In this document: positions 1 through 11,923 of the stretch, piece by piece
Layout: every line of letters starts with the position of its first letter
Numbering within the stretch: position 1 is the first letter of the stretch
From: Cannabis sativa
Taxonomy: Eukaryota; Streptophyta; Magnoliopsida; Rosales; Cannabaceae
Reading direction: 5' to 3'
Assembly (NCBI RefSeq): GCF_029168945.1
Contig: NC_083605.1
Coordinates: 18,427,280 to 18,491,279 of the forward strand
DNA: 64,000 bases
Translations under genes and position numbers: made by a program
Notes under the pieces: generated by a model
What the model was told of the DNA's origin: nothing
Databases searched by the model: none
The model's input: the letters and a program-made list of their open reading frames with translations, nothing else

Positions 1-1572
1 TTCATGTAATATGAATTAAAACGATGATTGCATGTTTCTGTGTTGATTTGGATGGTTTCATGTTGGTTTATGTGCTTATGTGATGAATGTTAGTGTTGTA
101 CGAAATTTTTCCATGAAATATATTTTTTCAATTTTTGAAAATATTTTATTTGGATTCCTTGTGAAAAATTAAGCAAATTTGTTTTTTACGGAACTTGATT
201 CCGATAAAAATTGAAAAAGATATGAATTTTGGAAGATTGGAAATCATGGATGCTGCATGCAGCCTATCCTGGCAAACCCCTACAAATTGCGAATTTTGTG
301 GGTTTTTTCCCCAAAAATCCAATTTTTTCATGGGATTGTTTCCCAAAATTCATTTTTCCAATTTTAAATATTTCTAAATTGAAATGTTTCCAATTTTAAA
401 TATTTTCAATTTGGAATTTTTCCAATTTTTAAATATTTCTATTTTGGAATGTTTCCAATTTTTAAATATTTCCTATTATGGTCAGATTTAAAAATTTATT
501 AACTTCTTTAATATTTATTTATTATTTAATTATAAGATTAGATATTTTGATATTTAAGATATTTTAAATTAAAAGATAACTTTGTCTTTTTATTTAAAAT
601 ATTATATTAAAATTATCTTATATGACAAATTAAATAATTAATAAATTGGAAATTAACATAGATATTTTTATAGATATACTTACCATAATGTTTTTCAAAT
701 TCAAAAATTTGTTATTTTGTTAAATATTTAATTATTTATAAATTATAAGTATAAAAATTATATTTTTTCTATATATATCATTTTTTCCTTATTAGAAATT
801 TATAAATCATATCTTAAATATTTAAATTACATAGATATTTTTGTAGAGATTTGAATATTGCTTAATTTGAGATATTTTGACATATAATTATGGTAATTAT
901 TATTCATTTATTATTTTATTCCTAAAATAATAATTATCTAACCAAATCTATTTTAAAATTGGTTTATTTTATTCAATTATAAGATCTGAAAGTGATATTG
1001 AAGATTCTTTCCTTTCAAATCATTGATCTTATTAGATATTTAATTTAATTTGATTCAAATAAACCTAGATATTTTAAAATTAGTTTCCTTTATTTGGTTA
1101 GTTTAAGAATAATAATTTAATTATATTAATATCTTAATTCACATCTGTTACATGGACAATGTTTGTTTATTTATATTGTTTATTCAAAACTTTTTAACAA
1201 ACCTATTATTTATCTGATCTAAATTGCTATGATTAACTTGTTGACAGATCATGATCCAATGATCTGATTTTAATCATAGTCCAATTGACGATAGATCTTA
1301 TAAATAATTTGTAACAGGTAAATTTTGTACTTCTTTCATCTGTGTAAACCTAGTAACATGATAGGGTCCATCCAAATCATTCGACCTGTGTGAGCCTATA
1401 TGTTTGCTTTTGGGCTTAGATGCATGTAGGAAGCCCATTTAAGTTTTTACTAAGTAAATGGACTAGGTTGCTAAAATAAATTTTGACATAAGGAAATTTA
1501 TTTAGGTCCAATTAGATATGGGCTTATTCAATGAATAACAATTGTTTATTTTAAGGTTAAATTCCTCTCTTT

Positions 1573-1666
1573 TGGGCCTTGTGTGAGAGTTGGGGGCCAT
1601 AGAAGTGGGTACGACATACTGAACCCAGCTCCCCCTCACATGAACTACCCCAATTGTGAAGGCCCA
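1573..1666 (+). other. Conserved leader stem-loop (Z copy)
   Basis: TGGGCCTT (1573-1580) is perfectly complementary to AAGGCCCA (1659-1666). Inside it, TGTGAG (1582-1587) pairs with CTCACA (1635-1640). The segment is recognisable in E, D unit 2 and C although the DNA on either side is much less conserved. The role is unknown; an RNA structure in the genomic transcript is the simplest reading. Confidence 0.5.
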
Positions 1667-2940
1667 TTTGCCTTATTTAAATAATTGTATTAGGTTAATT
1701 ATATTAGTCTAACCTAATTAAAATTGAATTAGCAACATAATTAACTGTTAAAATATATGAAATTTATTTTTCATGTAATATTTTAAAGTTAATTTTAGAA
1801 AAACACTTAGTTAATGATATATTCTAGATAGTTATTTCTAGTACTAGTTATTATTTCTAATATTAAATAGGAAAATATCATAGATTGTGAAATTAATTGT
1901 TTCCTAATTAATTTTGGTACAATCTAAGTTTAGTATATTTTCCTAGTATTAAACTAGAATTAATAATTAAGTTTCCTCTTTACTTAATTATTTATTTCTT
2001 GAATTTAATACATTTAATTAAATTGAAAATTTCAATATCTAAGTTGATTTTCATCATGATACTTTAATATTGTTATTTTCATGTTATTTAATTAAAGTTA
2101 AAAATTATTTTAAGTTTGGAATCTTATTTCAGAATAACTTAAGTTTGAATAATTTTCAGAATATATTTTATTTTATTTTATTAATCATTTCCCAAAATTT
2201 CGAAATTACATTTCTTTATTGTAGAAATTTCTAATTTTATTTGAAAAATAGATTAAAGTTGAAAATTATTTATTTAATTTTGGACCAACTTAAATCAGTG
2301 ACTTTTTCATTTGATGGTTAATTAAAATAAATGAACTAAAATATATAATAATTAGAAATTGAATTAATTAGTCTATGAAAAGTCTAGATAGTTATTATCT
2401 GTTTTGCTTGAAGTATTTTTCTAGAGTATTTAATTAAATAGAAAATTAATATTTAAGTTGATTTTTTAATCATGATACTTAAATATTTGAAATTTTTCTT
2501 AGATATTCAATTAAATAGGAAAATTATATTTTTTGTTGAAAATTAATTTTTATTAATTAATTTTGGGCCAACATAAAATTAGAGTAATTTTCAAGGATTT
2601 ATTTTATTTTATTTTAAAGCATTTTCGAAAATGCAATATATATTTATAGAAAATTAAATTTGAGTTGTAAATTAATTCAAATTAATTTTGAAACAAATTA
2701 AATTGAATAATTTTCTAAATATTTATGGAAATTATTACTAAGATGGAAATAATTCACCTTATTTATCTATCTAAGTATAATTTATAAATATTAAATTAAA
2801 ATTTATATTTGAAATTTTTCATTCTAAATTGGAAATTTTAATTAAATAAATATATACTTAAAATAAATGGATTAAAATAAATATTAGAAGAAAATACAAC
2901 CCTTCATTAAATAATGAGCTTTATTATTATAAGGATATTT

Positions 2941-3290
2941 GATCTCCATTGTTGGTTTTACATAGCTATTGTTTTAGTGAGTAATCCTCCCTAATGGAGG
3001 AACGTTCATTAGCAAGTTAGCACCGTTTAATCTCGAAAGATAAGTAATCTTGTAAGTTTTTTTTATATAGTTTATGCTCACCCTAATGGTGGCGACTGTA
3101 TAAGACTTGCAAGAATATGAAACAATGGTGGAAGCTCATAAGATAGAATAGTCTTGACTCTCGCCTAAACGGGACAACGCGGATTCACATCTTGATCGAA
3201 TAAAGGGTTGCTAGAATGTTTCACATTTTAGATGAGCTGACAACTCTATTCAATGAATGATAGCTTTGACTCTCGCCTAAACGGGACACT
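2941..3290 (+). other. Leader hairpin module, Z copy 1
   Basis: The module holds four small hairpins. CCTCC-CTAAT-GGAGG lies at 2986-3000 and CACC-CTAAT-GGTG at 3079-3091. TCTCG-CCTAAA-CGGGA occurs twice, at 3159-3174 and 3271-3286. Stems differ between hairpins but still pair, while the loops stay close to CTAAT or CCTAAA. The same module occurs in C, E, H and D unit 2. Confidence 0.6.
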
Positions 3291-3430
3291 GATATCAGTT
3301 TGTTGAAAACCTTGGAAATTATTTAGGATTGTATGTTTTAGTATTTTCACTTGTCATTCCTACTTGCTATGTGCTTCATAATTTCTGAATTGTGTATGAA
3401 TTTGTATTGAACCATGTTATTTTCTGTTAT

Positions 3431-3439
3431 TAAATTGTA
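3431..3439 (+). promoter_or_regulatory. Putative splice acceptor (Z)
   Basis: The sequence around here is a T-rich run ending AAATTGTAG. It matches in position and wording the acceptor-like TTGTAG just upstream of the gag start in E and D unit 2, and the site preceding the H gag. In Z no gag follows; a second hairpin module begins about 12 bp downstream. This is a predicted site only. Confidence 0.4.
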
Positions 3440-3450
3440 GTTTAATTTCG

Positions 3451-3690
3451 AATCTTCATTGTTGGTCTAACTTGATTTGTTTTTCTAATGAGATAAATCC
3501 CTAATGGATTTTCACCATTAGACTAACATAATAGTGTTAGATCTCGAAAGATAAATATTGTATATGCAACATCTAGCTGTTCATCAATTGATGACACCTT
3601 AGACTAGTGTTTTACAATATGAAACAAGAAGATTGTATAAATAAGATTACTTTGACTCTCGCTAATCGGAGCATCGTTGGATTCTTATTT
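3451..3690 (+). repeat. Leader hairpin module, Z copy 2 (diverged duplicate)
   Basis: A shorter, diverged duplicate of the module at 2941-3290, in the same order. It has the CATTGTTGGT start, ATCC-CTAAT-GGAT at 3497-3509, a TCTCGAAAGATAA-like stretch, and a CTCTCG-CTAAT-CGGAG hairpin at 3656-3671. It occupies the place where gag begins in related elements. C carries the same duplication. Confidence 0.55.
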
Positions 3691-4099
3691 AAAACGAAAT
3701 TATCCTAATTCCTCTTAGCTTATTCATTTCGAATTAGTTTAATGGCATATCATTGGATGAATGGTCTATAAATCATATAAAGTCTTATTTTCTCTTAAGA
3801 AATTAGATGACGCATATGATTATATTCCCGGAATTCTATCCCAAAATGATATAAATCCTCAATCTTAGATATCTCCTACTTGTATAGGCAAATCATAGAG
3901 TTAGATTAGTAGTGGTGGTCCAAGAAAGAATGACTAATTATACAGTTACACTTTCACAAGTGTTTCATAACCATTTTCTTTCAATGGATTCAAACTGTAT
4001 GAGTTTAGTATTCTGTGATCAGAATCCACTTGCACTATTCTAAGAACTCTTTGATGTAACTAAACTTAAGTCATCAAAAGATACAACCACATATTTTAT

Positions 4100-5990
4100 A
4101 AATCTAAGGCATTTGTATCTTGTTCATAGTGGTTTTGACAAGATCATTCTCTGCAAAGAGTTAATATGCCTATATCCACTGAAAGTAATTTCATATCATT
4201 CGCAAATGGATGTACATTCAGGGGTGGATATGAGTTTTCGTTGTATTCTTAAAACGATCACTCTAGATTTTACCTTATGCAAAGGAAATTTGAAATGTTT
4301 GAAAAATTTCATGAATTTCTAGCAATGGTGAAGGTAAGTGGTTAAAGATCTTGCGAACTGATAGGGGTGGAGAAAAAGTTAGTAGATATGCAGTTCAAAG
4401 ATCATTAATTTGATTTTGAATAATATCCAAACTTACCTCCCCAGAAATTTGAGTTGCATATTGATGATTAGTTACTAGTCGTTGCCTAAATCCTTCTATG
4501 GAAATAAAATTTCAGAATGATGCAATAGTTGTATACTTAATGTAAATCATTACTAGATTCATGGATGACCTAATCGAAATCTTAAGAAAAGCTAGAACTG
4601 TTAACCCTGGTTTGTATGTTTGTTAGCTATTCTAAGTGATTAGGGGTGGAGCATCTCGCAGTCATTAGATAAGAAAGTGTTTGTTTAAACAAATACTGCT
4701 TTTCTAAGAAAATGACTAAGTCTGAAAATAAAGTAGCAAATAAAGGAGATATTTTTTTTTCTTGATTCCAAAAGTTTTCTATCATCTTATTTTACAAGAT
4801 GATCCCACTGCCTCTGTAGTCTTAACACAACTGAAGAGGTCTATACCATTTAGTTTTCTTTGACATAGTTCGCGGTACCTTGTTGTAGTGGGAGAGTTTC
4901 TAGGAACTCAGCTTCTTATAACTTGGAAGACACTAGTGATTAAAATCCATTGTGAGTTTAAACAAGTAATGGATTGTGAAGATAAGAAACTAAGAAGAAA
5001 GCCAATAGAACTATGGTTTGATCCATTCACATGGAGTAACCTAAAGTTTTCTATTACAAGGACATGAAAGGAAATTTTCGTTAATAAGTCTATTCAATGG
5101 ACTTAACAAAACTTCCTGTTCCTAGTATTGTAGGTTTGAGTTTATCTAAACCTATGGCTTGTGGTATACCTGGTAATTACTTACTCTAATGCAAGCAACT
5201 TACTTTAGTAAGATGCTGAAGCATTTTCTTTCCAATGGCAATCTATAGAAGCTTCACAACTTCTTAGATATAGATTTTATTTATCTAAGGAAAAGTCTCA
5301 ACTACTCCAGAGAAGATAAAGCCATGGAAGAATTTCTTAAATCAACAGTGAGAGGTCTCAGATATGCTTTTGAATGCCTTAGACCAGACACCTGCTGTTG
5401 AGTGGGAGTAATGAGTAAGTATCAGATTAATCCAGGAGAGGAACATTGGAAGACAATCAAGCAAATCTTAAGATTAAGAGGAGGAACTATATGTTAGTCA
5501 ATAAGGGTGTTTGTTTAAAACTCTTAGACTACACCACATCAGATTTCAAGACTTGCTTTTGTGCTAGAAAGTCTGCTGATGAGATGGTGATTACTTTGGG
5601 GGTGGAGTAGCGATTTTGGAGAAGTGTAAAAACCTATATGAAATCTCTTGGTCTACCAGAGAGAGACTGAATGTTAAAAGTTGCAGGAAAGATACTTATT
5701 CAGTCTAAGGAAAGTTCTATACATCTGTGGCACTGTTCCAACTTGCCTTAACTACTAGGGTTACTTCCTGAATAACCAAAGAGTAGTTGCTCAAAAGTAT
5801 AGAATCCAGTATCCCAAGAAAATAGACATATAGAGAGGAATTTCACATTATCAAGGATTTTGTGATTAAGGAAGAGTAATGGTGGAGAAGAGGTTGTGTT
5901 TAATTCAACCTGTCAGATCCCATTACGAGGAGTTTACTACTATTACACTTGATTGGTATATGAAGGTGTTAATGATTATTTGAAATGCAC
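4100..5990 (+). pseudogene. Collapsed copia pol of element Z
   Basis: The segment follows copia pol from the pre-integrase zinc region to the end of RNase H, but in about 1.9 kb instead of the 2.7 kb seen in E. Landmarks in order include the pre-integrase segment near 4104-4145, the second integrase aspartate region near 4350-4375 (still reading as an aspartate followed by a Gly-rich turn), GATATGCAG near 4385, a GTAGTGGGAG segment near 4885, and the polyprotein tail just before 6000. Stops and small deletions occur in all frames, so no protein can be made. C shares the same collapsed form, which means pol decayed before these copies dispersed. Confidence 0.75.
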
Positions 5991-6010
5991 TTCTTGTTTT
6001 ATATTAGTGC

Positions 6011-6021
6011 AAGTGGGAGTT
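6011..6021 (+). other. Polypurine tract of Z
   Basis: AAGTGGGAGTT abuts the TGTTGG start of the 3' LTR, as in E, D and B. It is the expected primer site for plus-strand DNA synthesis. Confidence 0.8.
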
Positions 6022-7933
6022 TGTTGGGTTTTATGCCCTAAATAAAACTCATTTCATATAATCAGATTTACTTATTAATAAAGATCAGAAATAACATTTT
6101 ATGTTGCATGGTTCACATGATTTATTTCATGATTATATGTATATAATGTATGAATTCTTTTTAAGTCCAGAACATATGAGCTGGTTAAAGATTATAGTGT
6201 TGTCAGCACAGTGGAATATAATCTTAAATTATATGTTCAAAAGTTGATTCCCTGATTTGTCAGAACACTAGATTTAGACTGACATGGTATAATCAGCGAT
6301 AGGTATTCTTACACCTTGGAAAAGTGTTATGTCCTTTCCAGGGCATTGGCAAAGTTTACCAGTATCGGATGTATGGAGTATACATCGGAAGGGACCGATA
6401 TTGAACTTTGATTAGATATGTTGAAATTTACCGTAATATCTATTCAATTCAATATCACATGTTGATCCTAGATCACATGATCGAAATCCTGATATGGTTA
6501 AGCTCAATCTCAAGAGTGTTATTCGTGTTCTTTGATTTGTTAGTTAAGCCTAATTTATGGTCAGGGCAATACATACATTTTGGGAACACGGTAGTGCAAT
6601 TGAGTGGGAGCACTAACATAAATATGGAATCTATAGCTTCTATTTGGCAAATAGAAGTAAAGGATGATTTCCTTCGAGCTTAACCAAACGAAAATAAATG
6701 GTGGAGATCTCATTTCACTTAGGTCAAGTATCATTTATACAGGGTTAAGTGTTTTAAGGATAAAATACATTGTAGGGTGTTACGGTAATTTAATCCCTGT
6801 ACAGTGTAAATCATCTATATAGAGGATCATTGATCACATTAGGGTTATAACAATGGATAACTAATGACGTGTCTATATCGTGGAACATATAGAGCGTTTC
6901 TATATGACCGAGAGTGCAATTCCAAGTTCTAAGTGTAGATTCAATGAGGAATTAATAAGTTAGGGAATTTACTTGGTAAATTCGGTTCGACTTATTGGAA
7001 GCTCGGTTATATAGACCCATGGTCCCCATACTAGTTGAGACCATACTGCTTGTAAGACTCAGTTAATTGATTTTAATTAATCAATTATAATTCTAAAAGT
7101 TAGACTATGTCTACTTTATGAATTCTCACAGTTTAAGGATGAAATCGTAAAGAAAAAGGGTTTCTAGGTTTAATTATTAATTAAGAGACTTTGTATGTCT
7201 AATTAATAATTATTTTAAATGACAATATTATTTAATAATCTATTTTAGTTATTAAATAATTAGTTTTGGCATTTAAATGATTAGAATTGGAAAAATGACA
7301 TTTTTGGAGAAATTGAAATAAAATTGAGGAAACTGCAAAATCCAAGTGAGGCCCATATCACCCTATGGCCGACACCTCTTTGTGTGTTTCCCAATTATTA
7401 TTTTCAATTTTAATTGCCATGTAATTGCTAATCAAAGCCTAGCAAAAATAGGAAAGTGGTTGATCACACTAAATAAGGCAGTTAATTGATTACATAGTAA
7501 TTAAGGAAACTGCATTATTTGGAAAGTTGTGCTCTCCCTTCTCCCTATATAAAGCAACCTTTGTTCTCTTCTCTTGTAAGCCATAAGCCACGAAATTCAA
7601 GAGAGAAAAAGAGAGAAAAATTCGAAATCCTTGTGAGATGAGTAGTGCTCACACACATCAAGTGGTACCTCAATCATAGTATGGAAGACTATGGAATTTC
7701 TGCATCAAAGAAGGAGAAAAGAAGATCCAGGTTCAGATCTTGGTGATGCTCTGCTACAGAAAGGAATCAAGGGCTAGAGATCTGAACGGAAGGAGTCATA
7801 TTATTCCGCTGCACCCACTGTAAGGTTTTCTAACTTTATATGTGTTTATTTTCATTGTTTTAGAATTCATATTAGGTTGTTAATCCAACATACTTGTTAG
7901 TAAATCTAGATCCTGGTAAAATAATTTCCAACA
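6022..7933 (+). repeat. 3' LTR of element Z
   Basis: A 1912-bp LTR with ends TGTTGG and CCAACA. It contains a TATATAAA box at 7547-7554 and a GTAAG donor-like site at 7820-7824 near its 3' end. The region after the TATA box is rich in GA and CT, and includes the CCTCAATCATAG stretch common to all LTRs of this family here. The partner LTR is outside the window, so age cannot be estimated. Confidence 0.9.
7547..7554 (+). promoter_or_regulatory. TATA box in the Z LTR
   Basis: TATATAAA sits about 380 bp before the LTR end, matching the TATAAATA position in the E and D LTRs. It is the likely core of the Pol II promoter. Confidence 0.6.
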
Positions 7934-8286
7934 GATATACTCTATTCTACAGTGGGAAAGACCAAAGAATGTCACTAATGTTCAAAGTTTTCATGGGTTA
8001 GCAAGCTACTATCGTCCCTTTGTGGAGAATTTCTCTCGGATTGTTATGCCTTTTACAAAGTTAACAAGAAAGGAAGTAAAGTTTGTGTGGGATGATAGTT
8101 GTGAAGAAGATTTTAGAGAATTGAAATAAAGATTAACTTCGGCTCATGTTCTCACTGTTCCTAATAGTGAGGAACCATATGTGGTATTCATTAATGCTTT
8201 AAGTACTGGCTTAGGAGGTGTCCTCATGCAAAATGGCAAGGTGGTTGCCTATGCTTCTCGACAATTGAAATCACATGAGAAGAATT
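7934..8286 (+). pseudogene. Ty3/gypsy element G: RT C-terminus to RNase H start
   Basis: Translation gives a typical gypsy RT thumb and connection: a PKNV motif, a GLASYYRPFV-like motif, then the start of RNase H with AYASRQLK. There is at least one in-frame stop (near 8128). The frame is broken at 8287 by LTR A and resumes in register at 57303, after one TSD copy is discounted. The upstream part of G is displaced by element Z and lies outside the window. This is a relic, not a working gene. Confidence 0.9.
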
Positions 8287-9987
8287 TGTTAGAATTTATT
8301 TTACCAGGATCTAGATTTACTACCATGTATGTTTTTAACATCCTAATATGAATTTCTAAAACAATGTAATTTAAACACATAAAAGTTATGAGAAACCTTA
8401 CAGTGGGTGCAGCGGAATTAGATGACTCCTTCCACTCAGATCTCTAACCCTTGTATCCTTTATGTAGCAGAGTATCACGAAGATCTGAGCCCGATTCTCC
8501 TTCCTTGTGTTTGGATTCTTCACAGTCTTACATGCTATGGTTGAGGACCAACTTGATGTGTGTGGGCACTTACTCAATCACTAATGGCTGAATAATATTT
8601 TGTGAAGAAAGGCTTAGTGTTTCGAAAATTCAAGAGGACGAAGAAGAAGGAAGAGGTCTCATCAGAAAGCTAGGTTTTTCGCTTTTGAGGCATTAGGTTG
8701 ATGAAGAGACATTAGCTATCCTTATATACTACTTCTCTTAGGATTTGGGTTGAATTATTAGGAATAAAAAAATTAATAAAATAGGGTCAAAATTACACTT
8801 GATGTTCAACCACTTAATGGGCCCCACTCAAGTTTGGGCTTCGTCATTTTTCCCAACTATTTTACCTATTTTTCATAAATACCACTTTTTACAGTTTCAA
8901 CCCTATAAATGTCAAAACTATTTATTTAATAATTAAAATAACTATCAAATAAAATTGTCATTTATAATATTTATTAATTAGACTCCATAAAGTCTCTTAA
9001 TTAACAAATAAACCCTAAAACACTATTTCTTCACAATCAAGCCATATCTTAGTGAAAAAATCCATAGACTAGACATAGTCTAATTTTAGAATTATAATTG
9101 ATTAATTAAAATCAATTAACTGAGTCTTACAAGCAGTTTGTCTCAACTAGTATGGGGACAATGGGCCTATATAACCGAGCTTCCAATAAGCAGATCTATA
9201 ATTTACCAAGTAAATTCACTAACTTATTAATTCCTCATTGCATCCACCATAGAACTTGGAATTGTACTCTTAGTTACATAGAACGCTCTATATGTTCCAC
9301 GATATAGATACGCTATTAATTATCCATTGTTATAATCCCAATAATCAATGATCCTCTATAGATGATCTACATTGCATAGGGATTAAATTACCGTTACACC
9401 ATTTCAATGTATTTTATCCTTAAAACACTTGTCCACCTATAAATGATATTTTAGTGAACTAATATAACCACTAAAATGAGATCTCAATCATTTATCTCTA
9501 TTCAGCCAAGCTCAAATGAAATCATCGTTTCACTTCTAAATACCTGTAGAAGCTATAAATTCCATATCTATGTTTAGCGCTCCCACTCAATTGTACTATC
9601 ATGTTCCCAAAATGTACATATCACCCTGACCAAAAAGTAGGCATATTTAACAAATCAAAGAACATGAATAACACTCTTGAGATCGAACCTAATCTATGTC
9701 AGGATTAAGATCATTTGATCTAGGATCAACTAGGTGATATTGAATTGAATAGATATTACGGTAAATTTATCATATCTAATCCAAGTTCAATATTGGTCCC
9801 TTCCAATGTATACTCCATACATCTAATACTGGTAAACTTTGTCAATGCCCTGGAAAGGACATAACACTTATCCAAGGTGTAAGTATACCTATCGCTGATT
9901 ATCATGCCAGTCTAAATCCAGTGAACTAACAAATCAGGGAATTAAACTTTTTGAACATAGAATCATGATTATATTTCACTGTGTTGA
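8287..9987 (-). repeat. Solo LTR A, first part
   Basis: It starts with TGTTAGAATT (diverged from TGTTGGAAAT), followed by the reverse complement of the LTR 3' end and, further on, the reverse of the family's central GTGGGAG segment near 9580. It stops at the 5' copy of TSD GTTGA (9983-9987), where element B begins. Confidence 0.85.
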
Positions 9988-11903
9988 TGTTGGGTTTTAT
10001 ACCCTAAATAAAACTCCATTTCAATGTAATCCATTTTATTCAACATCAATAAAGAAACAGAAGTATTTTTCATTCATTTGTGTATGTTTTGGTTCATGTT
10101 ATCAATTGCTTGTCTATTTGATTTATAAATTCATTTCAAACCATTTTCACATACTTGATCCTGTTTATTGTGTTGTCAACACATTGGAAAGTAAACATGA
10201 CTATGTGAATAAAGATTCCTAGATTTATCAGACACAGGGTTTTACTGATATGATAATCTACAACAGAGTTTACTTGCATTTGGTATAATGCTATGTTCTT
10301 TCCAGAGCATTGGTTAAAGTAAAGCTCAGGTTGGGTGCATGGAGTATGCATCGGAAGGGACCGATATTGAGCTTTGACATAGATTTATCAAACTTACCGT
10401 AATATCTATTCAAGTCAATATCGCCTAGTTTATCCTAGATCAAATGATCTTAATCTTGATATGATTAGGCTCAATCTCAAGAGTGTTATTCGTGTTCTTT
10501 GATTTGTTAGTTAAGCCTACTTTTGGGTCAGGGTGATACGTACATTTTGGTAACACGGTAGTGCAACTGAGTGGGAGCGCTAACATAAATATGGAATCTA
10601 TAGCTTCTATCTGGCAAATAGAAAGTAAAGGATGATTTCCTTCGAGCTTGACCAAACGAAAATAAATGGTGGAGTACTCATTTCACATAGCTGAAATATC
10701 ATTTATGCGGGGTTAAGTGTTTTAAGGATAAAATACATTGTAGGGTGTTACGGTCATCTAATCCCATTACAGTGTAGATCATTCATATAGAGGATCATTG
10801 ATCAAATTAGGATTATGACAATGAATAACTAATGACGTGTCTATATGGTGGAACATATAGAGCGTTCTATATACTGAGAGTGCAATTCTAAGTTCTATGC
10901 GTGGATTCAACGAAGAATTAATAAGTCAGCGAATTTAGGTTATAAATTCTTGATCTGCTTATTGACAGCTCGGTTATATAGACCCATGGTCCCCCCACTA
11001 GTTGAGACAATATTACTAGTAAGACTCATTTAATTGGTTTTGATTAATCAATTATAATTCTCAAATTAGACTATGTTTATTTGTGAATTTTTCACTAAGT
11101 AAGGGCGAAATTGTAAAGAAAGAGTTTTTAGGGCATATTTGTTAATTAAGATACTTTGTATGGTTCAATTAATAAATATGATAAATGAAAATATTATTTA
11201 ATAATTATTTATAGTTATTCAATAGTTAGAATTGGCATTTAAATGGTTGAATTTGAAAATTGGCGTTTTTGGGAAAATGAGATGCAGAAATGATAAAACT
11301 GCAAAATTGCAAAAATTGAGGCCCAAATCCATATATCCATGGCCAGCTACTTTTATAGGCTTTATCATCTGATATTTTCATTATTTTAATGCCAAATAAT
11401 TCAAACCTAACCCTGTGTGGAATGCTATAAAGAGACTTGAAGGCTTCAAGAAATTTATACTTAATAATACACTTTCACATCTTGTTTCCTTCAGAGAAAA
11501 ACCTGAGCCTTCTCTCTCTAACCTAGCCGCCACCTATACCCTCTTCTTCTTCCTTGAATAATTTCGAACCTCTTAGTGATAGAGTAGTACCCACACACAG
11601 CAAGTGATACCTCAATCATAGTGAGGAAGATCGTGAAGAAAGACATTCAACAAGAAGGAGATTCAACACTAAAGAAAGGAGAGAAAGAGATCCAGGTTCA
11701 GATCTTGATAATACTCTGCGATAGAAAGGATACAAGGGTTAGAGATCTGAATGGAATGAGACATTTTATTCCGCTGCACCCAATGTAAGGTTTCTCATAC
11801 TTTATATGTGTTTAATTTATAATCGTTTTAGAAGTTCATATTTAGGGTGTTAATCAACATACTTGTGAGTAGATCTAAGATCCTGGTAAAATAATTTCCA
11901 ACA
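9988..11903 (+). repeat. 5' LTR of element B
   Basis: Ends are TGTTGG...CCAACA, 1916 bp. A TATAAAG box lies near 11429, and the AATGTAAG donor-like site near 11785 is shared with other LTRs. It is followed by a PBS-like sequence. Confidence 0.9.
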
Positions 11904-11923
11904 ACTGGCCTCAGAGCCATGGT
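11904..11923 (+). other. PBS of element B and deletion junction
   Basis: ACTGGCCTCAGAGCCATGGT directly follows the LTR and resembles the initiator-methionine tRNA PBS of the sibling elements (TGGCACCAGAGCC in E). Just after it the sequence switches to the inside of a minus-strand LTR (element C), so B's leader starts and stops here. Confidence 0.75.

Larger units (their letters stand above)
1..4100 (+). other. Leader of element Z, non-coding
   Basis: About 4 kb of very AT-rich DNA with no supportable gene. Short open frames at 146-377 are chance. It lines up piecewise with the leaders of C, E and D unit 2: a strongly conserved segment near 1555-1675, then AT-rich filler, then conserved hairpin modules from 2941. 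It contains a TTGTAG acceptor-like site at 3434-3439 where E and D unit 2 have their gag start a few bases downstream. Confidence 0.75.
1..7933 (+). mobile_element. Non-autonomous Ty1/copia element Z, 5' LTR off the left edge
   Basis: The right end is a complete 3' LTR (6022-7933) preceded by a polypurine tract. The first bases of the window resemble the sequence that follows the PBS in elements E and D, so the 5' LTR should end within about 100 bp of the left edge. The internal part is a long AT-rich leader, two hairpin modules and a collapsed pol. No gag frame is visible. The base after the LTR begins GATAT, the expected TSD, and gypsy G RT coding sequence follows at once. Element C on the minus strand has the same internal plan, so I read Z as a member of a replicated non-autonomous subfamily. 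The left boundary cannot be checked here. Confidence 0.85.

Noticed and set aside
7541..7933. A short intron wholly inside the LTR (GTAAG ... TTTTAG, about 55-60 bp)
   Set aside because: It is shorter than most functional plant introns, and the downstream acceptor before gag gives a better explanation of the donor. It cannot be excluded without transcripts.
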